NCBI GenBank assembly: GCA_030374805.1
Contig: JARGSG010000025.1
Location: 682,001-746,000, forward strand
Direction of reading: 5' to 3'
DNA: 64,000 bases
Source of the DNA: Gracilaria gracilis
Lineage: Eukaryota; Rhodophyta; Florideophyceae; Gracilariales; Gracilariaceae
How positions within the stretch are numbered: position 1 is the stretch's first letter; each line of letters starts with the position of its first letter. Positions 50,459 through 60,332 of this stretch are shown piece by piece. Below the pieces are notes generated by a model, which had not been told where the DNA came from, did no database searches, and was given only the letters and a program-made list of their open reading frames with translations. The position numbers and the translations under genes are program-made.

Positions 50459-52576
50459 ATGGACGAATCATCATCTTCATCGGCCTCCTCCCCTCCTCAG
50501 AGAAAAGGCCTCGGTTTCAGCCATCTTCGTCCGTCGAGTCCGTCAGCATCCACATCTTCAGCAAATTCTTCTTCTTCTTCGGATGGTGAGGTGCCGGGTT
50601 TATCTACTTCATTTGGTGGGCGTCGATCACGTACTAGGAAGCGTCGTCGAAGTCCATCACCTGGATCCCAAGGGCATTCCAGAGCATGGGAGGCGCATAC
50701 GCGCGGTATTGGGTCAAGAATTCTTGCGAAACAAGGATTCACGGGCAGGCTGGGGAGACGCGAAGATGGAATTGCAGAACCTCTACAGCCAGTGATCAGA
50801 AGAGGGAAAGTAGGACTTGGAGCAGATAAAAGCAAAGAAGAAAACCGTAAGAGGCGCCACACATTGAACACCATTGACGATCTTGACGCCGAGATAGAGG
50901 CTGCGAAGAAGCAGATTCAATTTAAACAGAAAGGAGTCTTAGCAGAAAATGAGACTACCAGAGCAGGTATGTCCCGTACCATGAAAGAACGCAATTCGAC
51001 ACCTGTTTCCGTCGAAGTGTGGAACGAAATCGGTGAGAAGCTGAATCGGGCGCGGCGCACAGTGACCGTCGTACCTCCACAACTGCTGTATGATCTGAAT
51101 CGACTTCGGGATTTGGCCACGATGCAATTATCTGCAGCAAAGCGTGGAAAGCAGCAAGAGGAGTTCATATTGCAAAACACAGTATCTGAGAAGGAAAAGT
51201 CGCAAGGTGAATTAGAAAAGGTGAAAGCAGATTTGGATCAACTTGTTGCTCTGGAGAATGTACTTAATGGTCTCCAAAATGCGAACGATATGGAATATGA
51301 AGCTACTTTGAAAGAATTGTCAGATACGATGACCCGCCTTAGTGATAGGTTTTTTATCAAGAAGCAAAGTATATCCTTGGCATTATCAGAGTTGGTTGGC
51401 GACATTGTGAAAACTAAGCTCTATGGCTGTCTTAAAAGCTCGCAAAAACGTGGTAAAGCCGATGTCAAGGCAGCAAGGTTTGTCGGTACCGTACTTCAGA
51501 CAACCAGATCAATACTATCGCACGATGAGTATTCTAAACTTTGCGCTATATCAGTTTTGGGACCACTAAGGAGGGTACTATCGCGTCCAGACTGGGATGT
51601 CGTGCGAGGCGCATGTATTGCGGACATCCTGGTCATCATGCGCCCAATGATATCAGAAGCATTAGTGCAAGTGTTTGCAGAAGACCTTCTCCTTCCAAAG
51701 CTTGTTGCACATATCAAGAGCACTCGCATAGGAGACAAACAGATACCATCTCATGTATGGATCCACCCATGGTTACCTGTAACCGGTCGTAAGGCGTTGG
51801 TTGAAGTGCTCCACCACGTGCGAATAAGCTTAGCCGCTTCACTGGAAGCATGGAATTTATCATCCCCGAGGCTGCACCGCAAGGAGCTCATTGAAAACAC
51901 GAAGAAGTGGAGCACAATCCTATCGAGAAAGAAACTGCAACTCACGCTCTCTCGCCATGTCACGCCAAAATTGGCAGCTGGTCTCCTGCAGGTTGATGGA
52001 AGCACTGATAAAGCACCAATGGTTTTCGATCTACTCTCAGAATGGGCTTCTGTTTGCTCCAGTAGACTTCTTGCCACAGAGTTGGCCGGTTCATTCATGA
52101 AAGGGCCTGGATGTGCCCTTCAGCGTACGGCCTTCAAGGACTGGGAGGCCGCGAAGCACATGTACCGAAGATGGACCACTTGTTTGCCAGAGCGTCTAAG
52201 ATATCATTTCCGTCCAGTCTTAGCCGCACTTCTTTTTATTCTACACGCTGCTGCAACGGCGAACAAGGATGCGAAAGCAAGGCTCTTCCATGCAGATATC
52301 GCCCCTCTCCTCAAGAATCGTTTCCAGAGAGTTGAGCAAAAGAAAATCAAGAGAGATCGACCAATTGTACCTGCTAAGAAGGCGAGATTGGTGGATGTCA
52401 TCAGTATGGTAGCGGAGAAGGAAGGATTAGTATTAATTGCTTTGCCAGATGAAAGAGGTCATAGGGTGTTTAAACTCGGTCGAATTCGGGTCACCACTGA
52501 TGTTAGAAGAGGAATATTTCTCGTCAACGAAGAGGTTGTCAGCGTAGATGAAATGGTAAAGATGGCAAAAGACTGA
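50459..52576 (+). CDS. TFIP11/STIP-like spliceosome disassembly factor (G-patch)
   Basis: 705 residues. A Ser-rich, Arg/Lys-rich N-terminus precedes the G-patch at about residues 82-120 (HTRGIGSRILAKQGF...PLQPVIRRGKVGLGA). TIDDLDAEIEAAKKQ follows, then coiled-coil helices, and the GCF/TFIP11-type helical domain through the middle (DWDVVRGACIADILVIMRP, HPWLPVTGRKALVEVLHHVRISL). The C-terminal part (VDVISMVAEKEGLVLIALPDERG...VFKLGRIRV) matches the TFIP11/NTR1 end. TFIP11 recruits and activates the DHX15/Prp43 helicase to take apart the post-splicing complex. The protein fits an intron-poor genome that still splices. No intron in the gene. Confidence 0.88.
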   Translation: MDESSSSSASSPPQRKGLGFSHLRPSSPSASTSSANSSSSSDGEVPGLSTSFGGRRSRTRKRRRSPSPGSQGHSRAWEAHTRGIGSRILAKQGFTGRLGRREDGIAEPLQPVIRRGKVGLGADKSKEENRKRRHTLNTIDDLDAEIEAAKKQIQFKQKGVLAENETTRAGMSRTMKERNSTPVSVEVWNEIGEKLNRARRTVTVVPPQLLYDLNRLRDLATMQLSAAKRGKQQEEFILQNTVSEKEKSQGELEKVKADLDQLVALENVLNGLQNANDMEYEATLKELSDTMTRLSDRFFIKKQSISLALSELVGDIVKTKLYGCLKSSQKRGKADVKAARFVGTVLQTTRSILSHDEYSKLCAISVLGPLRRVLSRPDWDVVRGACIADILVIMRPMISEALVQVFAEDLLLPKLVAHIKSTRIGDKQIPSHVWIHPWLPVTGRKALVEVLHHVRISLAASLEAWNLSSPRLHRKELIENTKKWSTILSRKKLQLTLSRHVTPKLAAGLLQVDGSTDKAPMVFDLLSEWASVCSSRLLATELAGSFMKGPGCALQRTAFKDWEAAKHMYRRWTTCLPERLRYHFRPVLAALLFILHAAATANKDAKARLFHADIAPLLKNRFQRVEQKKIKRDRPIVPAKKARLVDVISMVAEKEGLVLIALPDERGHRVFKLGRIRVTTDVRRGIFLVNEEVVSVDEMVKMAKD

Positions 52577-53485
52577 TATTTACCAGGCTACTCTTGTGTT
52601 ACAGTTGCATGTATACCTTTGTTGAAAACAATACCGCACGAAGTGACCGCACTTTGAGATGCATCGAGGTTGGCGGCCGAATTGAGTGCTAGTCACACTT
52701 GTACATGCACTTTCTTGTAGTTGAGGCAAAACTCAATTGCCTCAAATGCGAATATCCGGGCACGAATCAGGAGGACTTGGTTGTTTCTTTCGCATCATAG
52801 AGGTCCGAGCCTGACAATACACGTAGATACATAGTTCATGAGATTGCGCCCCTACCAAAGTTTTGCCTTTTGCTTCTCTTGGCCCTCATAGATACTTGGC
52901 ACGATTCGTGCCGCACGAAGGTATATGTACCAAAGGTACATACAACGATAATGCGCTCTCTGAGCAAGGCTTGCATCCCAATAATGGCGACCGAAAACAA
53001 TTTTTTCCCTAGCTTGAAATCGTAGGAAACTCAGGGGTTGCTTCTGTGCGACCGAGCCGATTCTAGCGAGCAGATCTCCGAACTTTGGGGAAGCACAGAT
53101 CAATTGAATGGTTCTAAAATCTGACGAAAGTGGATCGCATGTCAAGATCGAGGCAGGAAGGATAGCATAGAATCATACTGTCGAAAGCCGCTGCCGTTCT
53201 TTGTACTCAATCTGCGATTTGAAAGTGCGGGGGTCTCGCAGAGGAGACAGAGAATACTGTCCACCTGATATCTACCGTGGATAGCGGGGAATCCATGTTG
53301 TTCACTTTTTTCTAACTCAATTATTGCATCTTGCGTGGACCCTTTTTTCGGGTGAGCGAAGGGCTAAAGGAAATCCTGTTGAGAGGGTAGTGTTCTACTA
53401 TCCCAGAAGTTCGCATTACCCACGTCTGTATCATCTTCCATATACGAAATCACTCGCCTTCGTCGGCTGAACACGAGAGACTGAT
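52577..53485. other. Intergenic with an inverted repeat
   Basis: 909 bases. TATGTACCAAAGGTACATA, an 8-bp palindrome with a 3-base centre, lies at 52924-52942. Otherwise nothing is seen. Confidence 0.45.
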
Positions 53486-54472
53486 ATGATTCCCGGGTTT
53501 GTATGCACTGCACCTGCGATCCGTCGCAGCGCCTTCACAGCTAATAATGTTTGTTCAAGATTTTCCAAGCTCCCTATACCAATTAGAAGGCGGAAAGCAC
53601 CAGAATTTGTTAGGAGTACTGTTCAAATGTCTCTTCTAGGGGGTCCGATGACGAAGAAATCAGTTCTTGTTTTTGGAGGGGGTAGTACACTTGGAAAGGA
53701 AATTGTGTCTCACTTTGTTGATGCTGGATGGCGCGTGTATACGCTCGACTTTTATGACGCAAGCGTAGAGTGTGGAGGAGTGAATGGCTGTGCCTTGCCC
53801 AGTGACTCGCACATTCCAGTTTCCCTGGCACTTCCAGCGGCAGCTCCAGCTCGTATTCAGGCTGATATCGCTAAGAGCTGCCTGGCTTCTTCCTGTGCAG
53901 AAAAATTCGACATAGTCGTGAATGCGACTCTTGGATTTACGACAGCAGGCTTGACAGACAGTGACCTGTTCGAAACAATGGAGTATATGTACCGTACAAG
54001 TGTGGAAAGCAGTCTCGTCACCGCAAAGCTAGCGAGTGCGTTCATGGCAGAGAATGGATTTCTACTGCTAATCGGAAGTGTAGCTGCATTACCTGGAACG
54101 CATGGTCCGAAAATGCTAGGCTATGGCGCTGCAAAAGCATCTGTTCACCAGATTGTACGTTTACTGGCTGGTTCTGTAGGCACTGATTTGCCGAAGGGGT
54201 CGTCCGTTGCCGCCATTGTCCCAGAAGTTCTAGACACACCTTTGCATCGCTCAATGAACGGAGGTGAAACAGGGGAACATTGGACGCCGTGTGATGTTGT
54301 AGCATCAAAGCTCGTTGAATGGGCTCAAAATCCTAACGCCCGCCCGCCGAATGCATCGCTGGTTTCTATCGCCACTTCCACTGAGGCGCAGTCTGATTCA
54401 AGCGGACGCGAAAGAGAGCACAGGTTCCGGCTTATACAAGACTCGAGTTTTGTTCAGAAAGCTCAGTTGTAG
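53486..54472 (+). CDS. Dihydropteridine-reductase-like SDR with plastid-type extension
   Basis: 328 residues. The first ~55 residues (MIPGFVCTAPAIRRSAF...) are basic and Ser-rich, like a transit peptide. The SDR domain starts KKSVLVFGGGSTLGKEIV (nucleotide loop). FLLLIGSVAALPGTHGPKMLGYGAAKASVHQIVRLLAG contains the catalytic Tyr-x3-Lys (YGAAK), and AAIVPEVLDTPLHRSMN...WTPCDVV closely follows quinonoid dihydropteridine reductase. That enzyme regenerates tetrahydropteridines with NADH. Plants and algae use pteridines for folate or photoreceptors, so the role here is inferred. Convergent with the ADA3-like gene. Confidence 0.82.
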   Translation: MIPGFVCTAPAIRRSAFTANNVCSRFSKLPIPIRRRKAPEFVRSTVQMSLLGGPMTKKSVLVFGGGSTLGKEIVSHFVDAGWRVYTLDFYDASVECGGVNGCALPSDSHIPVSLALPAAAPARIQADIAKSCLASSCAEKFDIVVNATLGFTTAGLTDSDLFETMEYMYRTSVESSLVTAKLASAFMAENGFLLLIGSVAALPGTHGPKMLGYGAAKASVHQIVRLLAGSVGTDLPKGSSVAAIVPEVLDTPLHRSMNGGETGEHWTPCDVVASKLVEWAQNPNARPPNASLVSIATSTEAQSDSSGREREHRFRLIQDSSFVQKAQL

Positions 54473-54894
54473 AAGAACGCCTGAGAATTTGTTGGATTGG
54501 CCCGAAGGTAACATACTTTTCCTAATGTTAACCCCATAACGAACCACGGAACCTTGGGCTTGGCTAGGACGGAAACATTGCATTGGGCCCAGAGCAAAAC
54601 TGCTCCTTGGTCTTTTGAAACAGGAGAGAAGTTGATATTTGTACAACAATAGTCTTTGACACATATTGAATTGCAACTGGTTTTTTCTCCATTGAAGTGT
54701 ACGGTCGTGGTCGAGGGTATTCACATACAGATACTACGAACCGACCCGGCGCAAAATCCTTTTCGATGGGGGAATTTTCAAATCTATTCACATCGCCTAT
54801 GAATCTGATGCTCGGAACCTTTGCAAAGCTGGCGAAGCGAAGCACAATTACTGTTTCAAAACTTGAGTTTGGCACTGATAAAGACGATTGAACT
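54473..54894. other. Intergenic between convergent genes
   Basis: 422 bases of 3' space; no gene seen. Confidence 0.4.
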
Positions 54895-56070
54895 TTAATG
54901 GGATCCACGTTTTGCGGCCTTAGTGCTGATGCTAGGGTGTGGTTCAGACTTTCTCTTCTTTTTCTTCGCCGCTATACGTCGCTCCTCGCCTCCGGAACTC
55001 ACTCGTCCATTTGAAATGGTGTCTGATCCCTTCTTTGACTTGCTAATTTTGTCATGCTCCTTGTACCGGCCAAACATTTTTTGCATCATCTTCTGATACT
55101 TTGAGCGTGATTTCTTGTTTTTCTTCATATTGCCAATCATCTTTTCCAGATATGCGATCTCTACGTGATCATCGTGTCGTTTCACCTCGCGTTTAAAAGC
55201 TTGATGGCGCAATTCTATACCAATAATCCTGGTGAACAAGGACGTTTTCCGCATACGATTAATCACCTTGAGGTCTCGCAATCTCCATTGCTCGTGACGA
55301 AGTGTTGAGTCAAGTTCAGACTCTAGAGGGTCATCAAGCAAGCCATTTTCGACAAGCTCAAGCTTGACACGTGTTTCCATAGCGCCTTGAAAAGAACGGA
55401 CGTCTGCGTCAGAGCCATGCCCCAGGTAAAAAGAGTCTTCCATTAAGTGAGTAGTACGGGAGTTGCGGGCAGAGGGAGTACAAGGATGTGGAGTTCCGGA
55501 TGGGTTCTCATCGAGCAAAGCTGCAATTAAACGTTGGGTGTACGGAAAAGAATTGAGAGTGGACTTTAGAGATTCAGGATCAACGTCTGTTAGTGGTTTG
55601 GAGATTGAGTGTACATCAGAAGACTGATGGGATCGCGCAAGAAGATTTGCATCTTGAGACTTGAGTTGCGTAGAGCTTGTTTTTCCATTTTGCCTGTCTA
55701 CATCGGTTGAGGATGAGGAAGTTCTTCTGTGGTCTTTTGCATCCCTGATTCGTTCAGAAGGGGGTGCTTTTATAGAATTAGACAATAAAGGGAAACGCAA
55801 ATTTGCATCATGCAGACCTCCGTATGGATTTACGGGTATGGAGCGCAGAAAGCGAACATCGTCCAAGTTGATGGGCAGAAAGTACTCATCGACGAGTTTC
55901 CAGAAGGGCTCCCATTCATCGGGTTTTTGCTTGAGGGGATCAAATGTATCCGGGGGCAGCGCGCCAGGACCCGGTTTGACTCGAGAAGGATCAAAAGGGG
56001 GAGGCGCTTTGATGGAATCTTCCGAGGCGGAGGAGGATGCATTTTCTGGGAGATTGCGCCCCTCCCACAT
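54895..56070 (-). CDS. ADA3/NGG1-like subunit of a histone acetyltransferase complex
   Basis: 391 residues from the ATG at 56070; the frame upstream (to 56349) begins at TTG and is Pro/Arg-rich without conservation. A disordered N-terminal half precedes FPYTQRLIAALLDEN, then TRVKLELVENGLLDDP, ELDSTLRHEQWRLRDLKVIN and RMRKTSLFTRI. This is the order and pattern of the ADA3 C-terminal domain, which binds GCN5 and ADA2 in SAGA/ATAC-type complexes. A long basic tail (KNKKSRSKYQ, AAKKKKRKS) follows. The call rests on these short matches, so a profile search would be useful. Nuclear, chromatin-linked function inferred from the family. Confidence 0.7.
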   Translation of the reverse strand: MWEGRNLPENASSSASEDSIKAPPPFDPSRVKPGPGALPPDTFDPLKQKPDEWEPFWKLVDEYFLPINLDDVRFLRSIPVNPYGGLHDANLRFPLLSNSIKAPPSERIRDAKDHRRTSSSSTDVDRQNGKTSSTQLKSQDANLLARSHQSSDVHSISKPLTDVDPESLKSTLNSFPYTQRLIAALLDENPSGTPHPCTPSARNSRTTHLMEDSFYLGHGSDADVRSFQGAMETRVKLELVENGLLDDPLESELDSTLRHEQWRLRDLKVINRMRKTSLFTRIIGIELRHQAFKREVKRHDDHVEIAYLEKMIGNMKKNKKSRSKYQKMMQKMFGRYKEHDKISKSKKGSDTISNGRVSSGGEERRIAAKKKKRKSEPHPSISTKAAKRGSH

Positions 56071-56990
56071 GTCCAATTGATACGACTGCAGTGCGATGTG
56101 ACTGCGGGGTCGAGCGATGGCGACGGGGCTGGGTGGAGTGGCGGGGGGTGGGCGGTGACAAGCAGCGGTGGTCTGGGGAGGGCCTGATGCCCGTTGGTGG
56201 TGCACTGACGACAGGCAACGATGTGCTCGGGACAAGCGCCAGTTGCACTTGCACGAGCGCTTGTCCTGGGTGTAAGCACGTGAGCAATAAGGCAACCTCC
56301 AGCCGAAACGCAACGAAAAGGTTCGCCAATGCTCGCTCACGGCGCCCAATCAAATTCCTGCAAGCGTGTGCCGCTTGACGTCACAGAGCACAAATCTCGC
56401 ACCCAATGCACACTATACGTATAATGCATACAGTGTTAGTGCACTTGCAACTTGCCTCAACGTCTTCCGCTTCCTCTCCCGTCCTGCGGGTCCGGTCCCC
56501 CTTCGGAGCATCCCGCCAAACATCTTTGGTTAAACATCCAACTGAAATGTCAGGATAAGGTTATGAGTCTACACAGGAGAACGCTACATGCGACTGTCGA
56601 TGAAACTGGAGACGAATAATGACTATGAGCGTGAAAGCGTTATGACGTTAACAAGGGTGCCGCATTATTCACTTTTTCCCTTCGACAATAATCTACAGTA
56701 TCTACATTGGCACCAGTATGATATCATGTCATGCCTTTACCCCTTCTGTACGTTTGTCGATAGATACAAGTGTGAACAGTTCACGCTCTTAGAAGGCACT
56801 TCCTTTCTTCTTTCCGAATTCGTAGCTTTGGCAGTTCTCTACACGTGTTGGTTCAACGCCATACTGGTTGCCGATGCATGTTCACAGTTCGCTCCACGTG
56901 AGATTGCGCGCCCACCAAGAAAAAGGTTAAACATCCTTTCAGCCGAAAGGCACTTGAGTGCATCATTCACACCTTATGACACCACACACC
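56071..56990. promoter_or_regulatory. Intergenic / promoter of the ADA3-like gene
   Basis: 920 bases between the ADA3-like start and the 3' end of the oxidoreductase gene, both on the minus strand. It contains a CCAAT box (CCCAATCA at 56345-56352) and a CRE-type palindrome. A plus-strand frame (56588-57034) overlaps the neighbouring CDS and is not accepted. Confidence 0.4.
56376..56383. promoter_or_regulatory. TGACGTCA palindrome (CRE/bZIP-type site)
   Basis: A perfect 8-bp CRE palindrome about 305 bases upstream of the ADA3-like ATG, 24 bases beyond the CCAAT box. Confidence 0.4.
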
Positions 56991-58160
56991 TCAAATACCC
57001 ATGCTTGGAATTGCTTCCAATTCCTTCTGAGTGAGAACTTCTGACATCTGCACCAGGCGATTTTCCTCAACTGATATATGCGCCGCAACCCCAATAGCCA
57101 CGGAAAGCAAACCCTGAAGTAAACCTGCGGTTGGAATCTTTTCGTATCCTTCCTCCCTCACAGCCTCCAACGCCTTCACAATGTCCAAATGTTCGAGGAA
57201 AGAACTACCATGATGATGACCTTGGTATTTGATTCTGTCATCATCTACTATTTCTACGCTTACATTTCCGCACGAGTGCTCTCCTCGCATTCCCGTTCGC
57301 ACCTCAAGCTGCGGGAGGAAAGCTTCGAGCTTACCTTTGGCTCCAGTGATAGAAACTTCTTCCTGGGATCGGCTAGCCTCAGCAAACATGCACAAATCTA
57401 GGCATGCCCTTGCACCTCCAGAGTACTGAACAATCACAAAACCATTATCGATAATGTCGGACTGATCACCGTCGTATACCTCATCAAGGTGATTCACATC
57501 TTGAGCCCCCGACGCAAAAACGGACAACGGAACCGCAGGGTGAAGTATGCGGTTGAAAAGATCGAAAAAGTGACAACATTTCTCGACGAACGTCCCCCCA
57601 GTATTCTTCGAGAATCTATTCCAGTTGCGGACCTTTTTGAGGAACGGGAAGCGGTGCTCACGAATGGCAACCATTCTGGGGGTGCCAATCATACCTGCCT
57701 TACTATCAGCTATAATCCGAGATATGGGCGGCATATAACAATATTCTAGGCCGACGTACGTGATTCCAGGACGCCCTTCTGCTGCATCCAGAACTTCACG
57801 ACAGTGCTCTACACTTGTGCATAATGGCTTCTCCACTAGGATGTGCATATCAGGACTAGCGAGATCGTAAGCTTCCATCAGCACACGGTGGTGCGTATGG
57901 TTCGGAGTAGCAATAATAGCGACGTCACATAGGTTTGCCGAGAAGAAGTCCCTTGAGCTATCAAAGAATTGCACAGCAGGACCATGTTCGGAAGCTTCAG
58001 TTTCAAAGAGTTTGCGGCAAGTGGATAGTGATTCTGGATAGTCATCTGCCACGCAGGTAATCTGTGCGGTTGAGACGACCAGCAGGTTGCGAATGTGCTC
58101 TATTCCCATGAGGCCCACTCCAACAATCCCATATGTTATAGACTGGTGACTGCTGTCCAT
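56991..58160 (-). CDS. Gfo/Idh/MocA-family NAD(P)-dependent oxidoreductase
   Basis: 389 residues. N-terminal Rossmann fold with YGIVGVGLMGIEHIRNL (GxGxMG). IIATPNHTHH and the family EKP motif (ILVEKPLCTS) follow. The C-terminal substrate domain has GGTFVEKCCHFFDLFN, whose His is in the usual catalytic position. Relatives dehydrogenate inositols, glucose-fructose pairs or other polyols and sugars. The substrate cannot be inferred. No targeting extension is visible, so it is probably cytosolic. No intron. Confidence 0.9.
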   Translation of the reverse strand: MDSSHQSITYGIVGVGLMGIEHIRNLLVVSTAQITCVADDYPESLSTCRKLFETEASEHGPAVQFFDSSRDFFSANLCDVAIIATPNHTHHRVLMEAYDLASPDMHILVEKPLCTSVEHCREVLDAAEGRPGITYVGLEYCYMPPISRIIADSKAGMIGTPRMVAIREHRFPFLKKVRNWNRFSKNTGGTFVEKCCHFFDLFNRILHPAVPLSVFASGAQDVNHLDEVYDGDQSDIIDNGFVIVQYSGGARACLDLCMFAEASRSQEEVSITGAKGKLEAFLPQLEVRTGMRGEHSCGNVSVEIVDDDRIKYQGHHHGSSFLEHLDIVKALEAVREEGYEKIPTAGLLQGLLSVAIGVAAHISVEENRLVQMSEVLTQKELEAIPSMGI

Positions 58161-58215
58161 ATTTAGCGATGGCTTTGGTATTCGAACGATGTGTGAGAGG
58201 GGCGTCGTTAGTTTT

Positions 58216-58271
58216 CTCTAACTAAGAAACATATCAGGCACTCCCTCTCTAACTAGCATATCAGGCACTCC
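58216..58271. repeat. Direct repeat ending CATATCAGGCACTCC
   Basis: Unit 1 (58216-58244) and unit 2 (58247-58271) share CTCTAACTA and CATATCAGGCACTCC. Unit 1 has about four extra bases between the two parts. Confidence 0.7.
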
Positions 58272-58770
58272 GACTGCTTGATCAGCGAACGGCATTCTTC
58301 TTTCTCAGGTCACGGTCCTGTTCTTGGTCTTTGGGTTCCACTCTGAGTGGCATGTGAGCGGAGATCGGAAGATTGTGTGACAACAACATTCTCTCCAATC
58401 AAATCAGTTGCTTGGGATAGATACTGTGGGCGCTTCTGATACTTGAACACTATGAGAATCAAGGAAGCTCACACAGCGAACTATGAGCCGATTTGCCTGA
58501 CTCTTCGTCGAGCAGCACGTCGGTGGAAGTACTATCGATACCGAAGAGAAAAGCAGAGACACACAGAGAAAGTGGAACAAGAAACTTTACCAATACGCAG
58601 AACATGGAACACATAGACACGCAAATATGTACCTCAAAGACACCTTCCAAATATAAAAATAAGACGCTTTGTTTTTCTTTATTCTGGCAACGTTACCGCT
58701 TTTTGGGGTTTTTGATAGATGCAAGTGAGCACAACAAACTGTGACAAGTCGACCCCCCGCTACAGGGGGC

Positions 58771-58777
58771 TATAAAA
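58771..58777 (+). promoter_or_regulatory. TATA box (TATAAAA) of the desulfhydrase-like gene
   Basis: TATAAAA directly after a CCCCC-GCTACA-GGGGG stem-like sequence, 205 bases before the ATG at 58982. Confidence 0.55.
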
Positions 58778-58782
58778 CGGTG

Positions 58783-58829
58783 GCCCTCTTATCCCTCGTT
58801 AGCCCTCTTATCCCTCGTTAGCCCTCTTA
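58783..58829. repeat. 19-bp tandem repeat just downstream of the TATA box
   Basis: GCCCTCTTATCCCTCGTTA twice exactly (58783-58801, 58802-58820), then GCCCTCTTA. It sits where transcription would start, so the CCCTC words could act as repeated initiator elements. Confidence 0.8.
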
Positions 58830-58981
58830 CCTATGGTGTTTTATATCTCGAACATTGGAGCTCGACAATCGCTTTGGTATTCTCCGACGTTGTTCACATG
58901 AAATCCGATGATGCACGCTCGCTGCGTTCTTCATCACGGCATGAAATCCACACAACCGTTGCTAAACAACATTCTTTTTGA

Positions 58982-60317
58982 ATGGACGAATTGAAAGGAA
59001 ACAGAGGCGGGGGCTGTGTCCAGCCGAGGCAATTCAACCTCCAGTTCATCAGCAACACTTCCGGAATAGCACTTTCAACTGATTGGCATAGTGAAACAAG
59101 TATCAGATGGTGCGTTGGAGTTAGCCATTCCAGAAAATTATGTGGTCGTCGTGCTTTAAGCATGCATGATGCACCAAAAGCTACCACGACTCAATACTCA
59201 TTATTTCAAGCAGGGATACCTACTCCAGTTACGCCAATCAGATTCAGAAATCGAACCGTTTTTGTTAAGCGGGATGATCTCTTGCAGTTTTCGAACGTGA
59301 CTGGTAGCAAGCTGCGTAAGTTTCACTCTCTTTTCGTCGATAATGCTTTAGAAAGATATGACTACATCCTTTCATACGGTGGCGCACAGTCCAATGCCAT
59401 GCTTGCTCTGGCTCATCTATGCAAACACGTTGGCAAGCGCTTCATATATATCACACGACCAACACCGCAAAGAATTAGTTATTTGAGAGGCAACTTACGT
59501 GATGCCATCGAAGCTGGCATGGAGCATGTGCCAATTGGCCTGGAAGCTTTTCGGAGTGGCTTCACAGACACGAGACCGCGAGAGATTAGAGATGTAGCGC
59601 TGGAAGTTCTCCGGGATCTTGGGTACAAAATTTCTTCTGAGAACTCTCTTTTCATACCTCAGGGCGGAGCATGGACCGGGGCTGAACACGGAATTCGAGT
59701 TTTGGCACATGAACTTCGCAGCCAGATTGATCAACTGCGACTAGATGGTCGACTTGCACTAAGAAAGCCAATCCTGTTTTTGTCTTCAGGAACGGGAACG
59801 ACTGCCTTTTACCTTCAGAAGCATTTACAATCCCATGCAAAGGTAGTAACTGTTCCGGTGTCAGGAGATGAGCGATACCTGGTGAAGCAAATCAGATGGC
59901 TAGATTCCTATGAGAGCAACTCCGAAGAAACCATGAAGACTACGGATTTCCCGAATATTCTGCGACCCCGCTTACGCTCAACTTTTGCGGATGTAAGACC
60001 AGAGAAGCTTGCGATATGGAAAGAGCTTTGTCGTTCTACAGGCGGTGCTTTTGAATTTGACCTTGTCTATGCTCCAAAAACGTGGGAAGAAGTGATGTTG
60101 GCGATTCAAGAAGGTAGGCTTGCCGCCGAAGGAGAGGACTTGATATATTATCACTCAGGTGGGACAGAAGGGAACGCTTCAATGCTTGGTAAGATAACCG
60201 TGATAATTTTGGCGGGGACAGCTTCTCGAGCTCACACTGGAAATCTGCTAACTATATCGACTCTCTTCACTGCATCAAACGAGCATAGACAGATTTTCTC
60301 GGGCTGGAATAAGGTAG
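58982..60317 (+). CDS. D-cysteine desulfhydrase / ACC deaminase-like PLP enzyme (two exons)
   Basis: Exon 1 is 58982-60188. A 100-nt intron (GTAAGA...TAG, CTAAC at 60248-60252) precedes exon 2, 60289-60317. The product has 411 residues and ends SMLDRFSRAGIR, which resembles the family's normal C-terminus; reading through the intron gives an unrelated 50-residue tail. Motifs: FVKRDDLLQF, TGSKLRKF (PLP lysine), SYGGAQSNAM, LFIPQGGAW and YYHSGGTEGN. This fold-type II family includes D-cysteine desulfhydrase and ACC deaminase; the specific reaction is not decided. The ~60-residue N-terminal extension is not conserved; Met61 at 59162 is an alternative start. Its stop is 15 bases from the LepA stop on the other strand. 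Confidence 0.85.
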
Positions 60318-60332
60318 ACCATGGTCCCCTTC

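Larger units (their letters stand above)
58161..58981. other. Divergent intergenic region with two kinds of short repeats
   Basis: 821 bases between the oxidoreductase start (minus) and the desulfhydrase-like start (plus). It holds a degenerate direct repeat (58216-58271), a TATA box and a 19-bp tandem repeat, all listed separately. Confidence 0.45.

Noticed and set aside
52840-56062. Repeated 14-mer GAGATTGCGCCCCT
   Set aside because: Two copies of a 14-mer are expected by chance in 64 kb, and one lies inside the ADA3-like coding region.
56588-57034. 148-codon plus-strand ORF
   Set aside because: Its 3' part is antisense to the oxidoreductase C-terminus and the remainder has no coding features.
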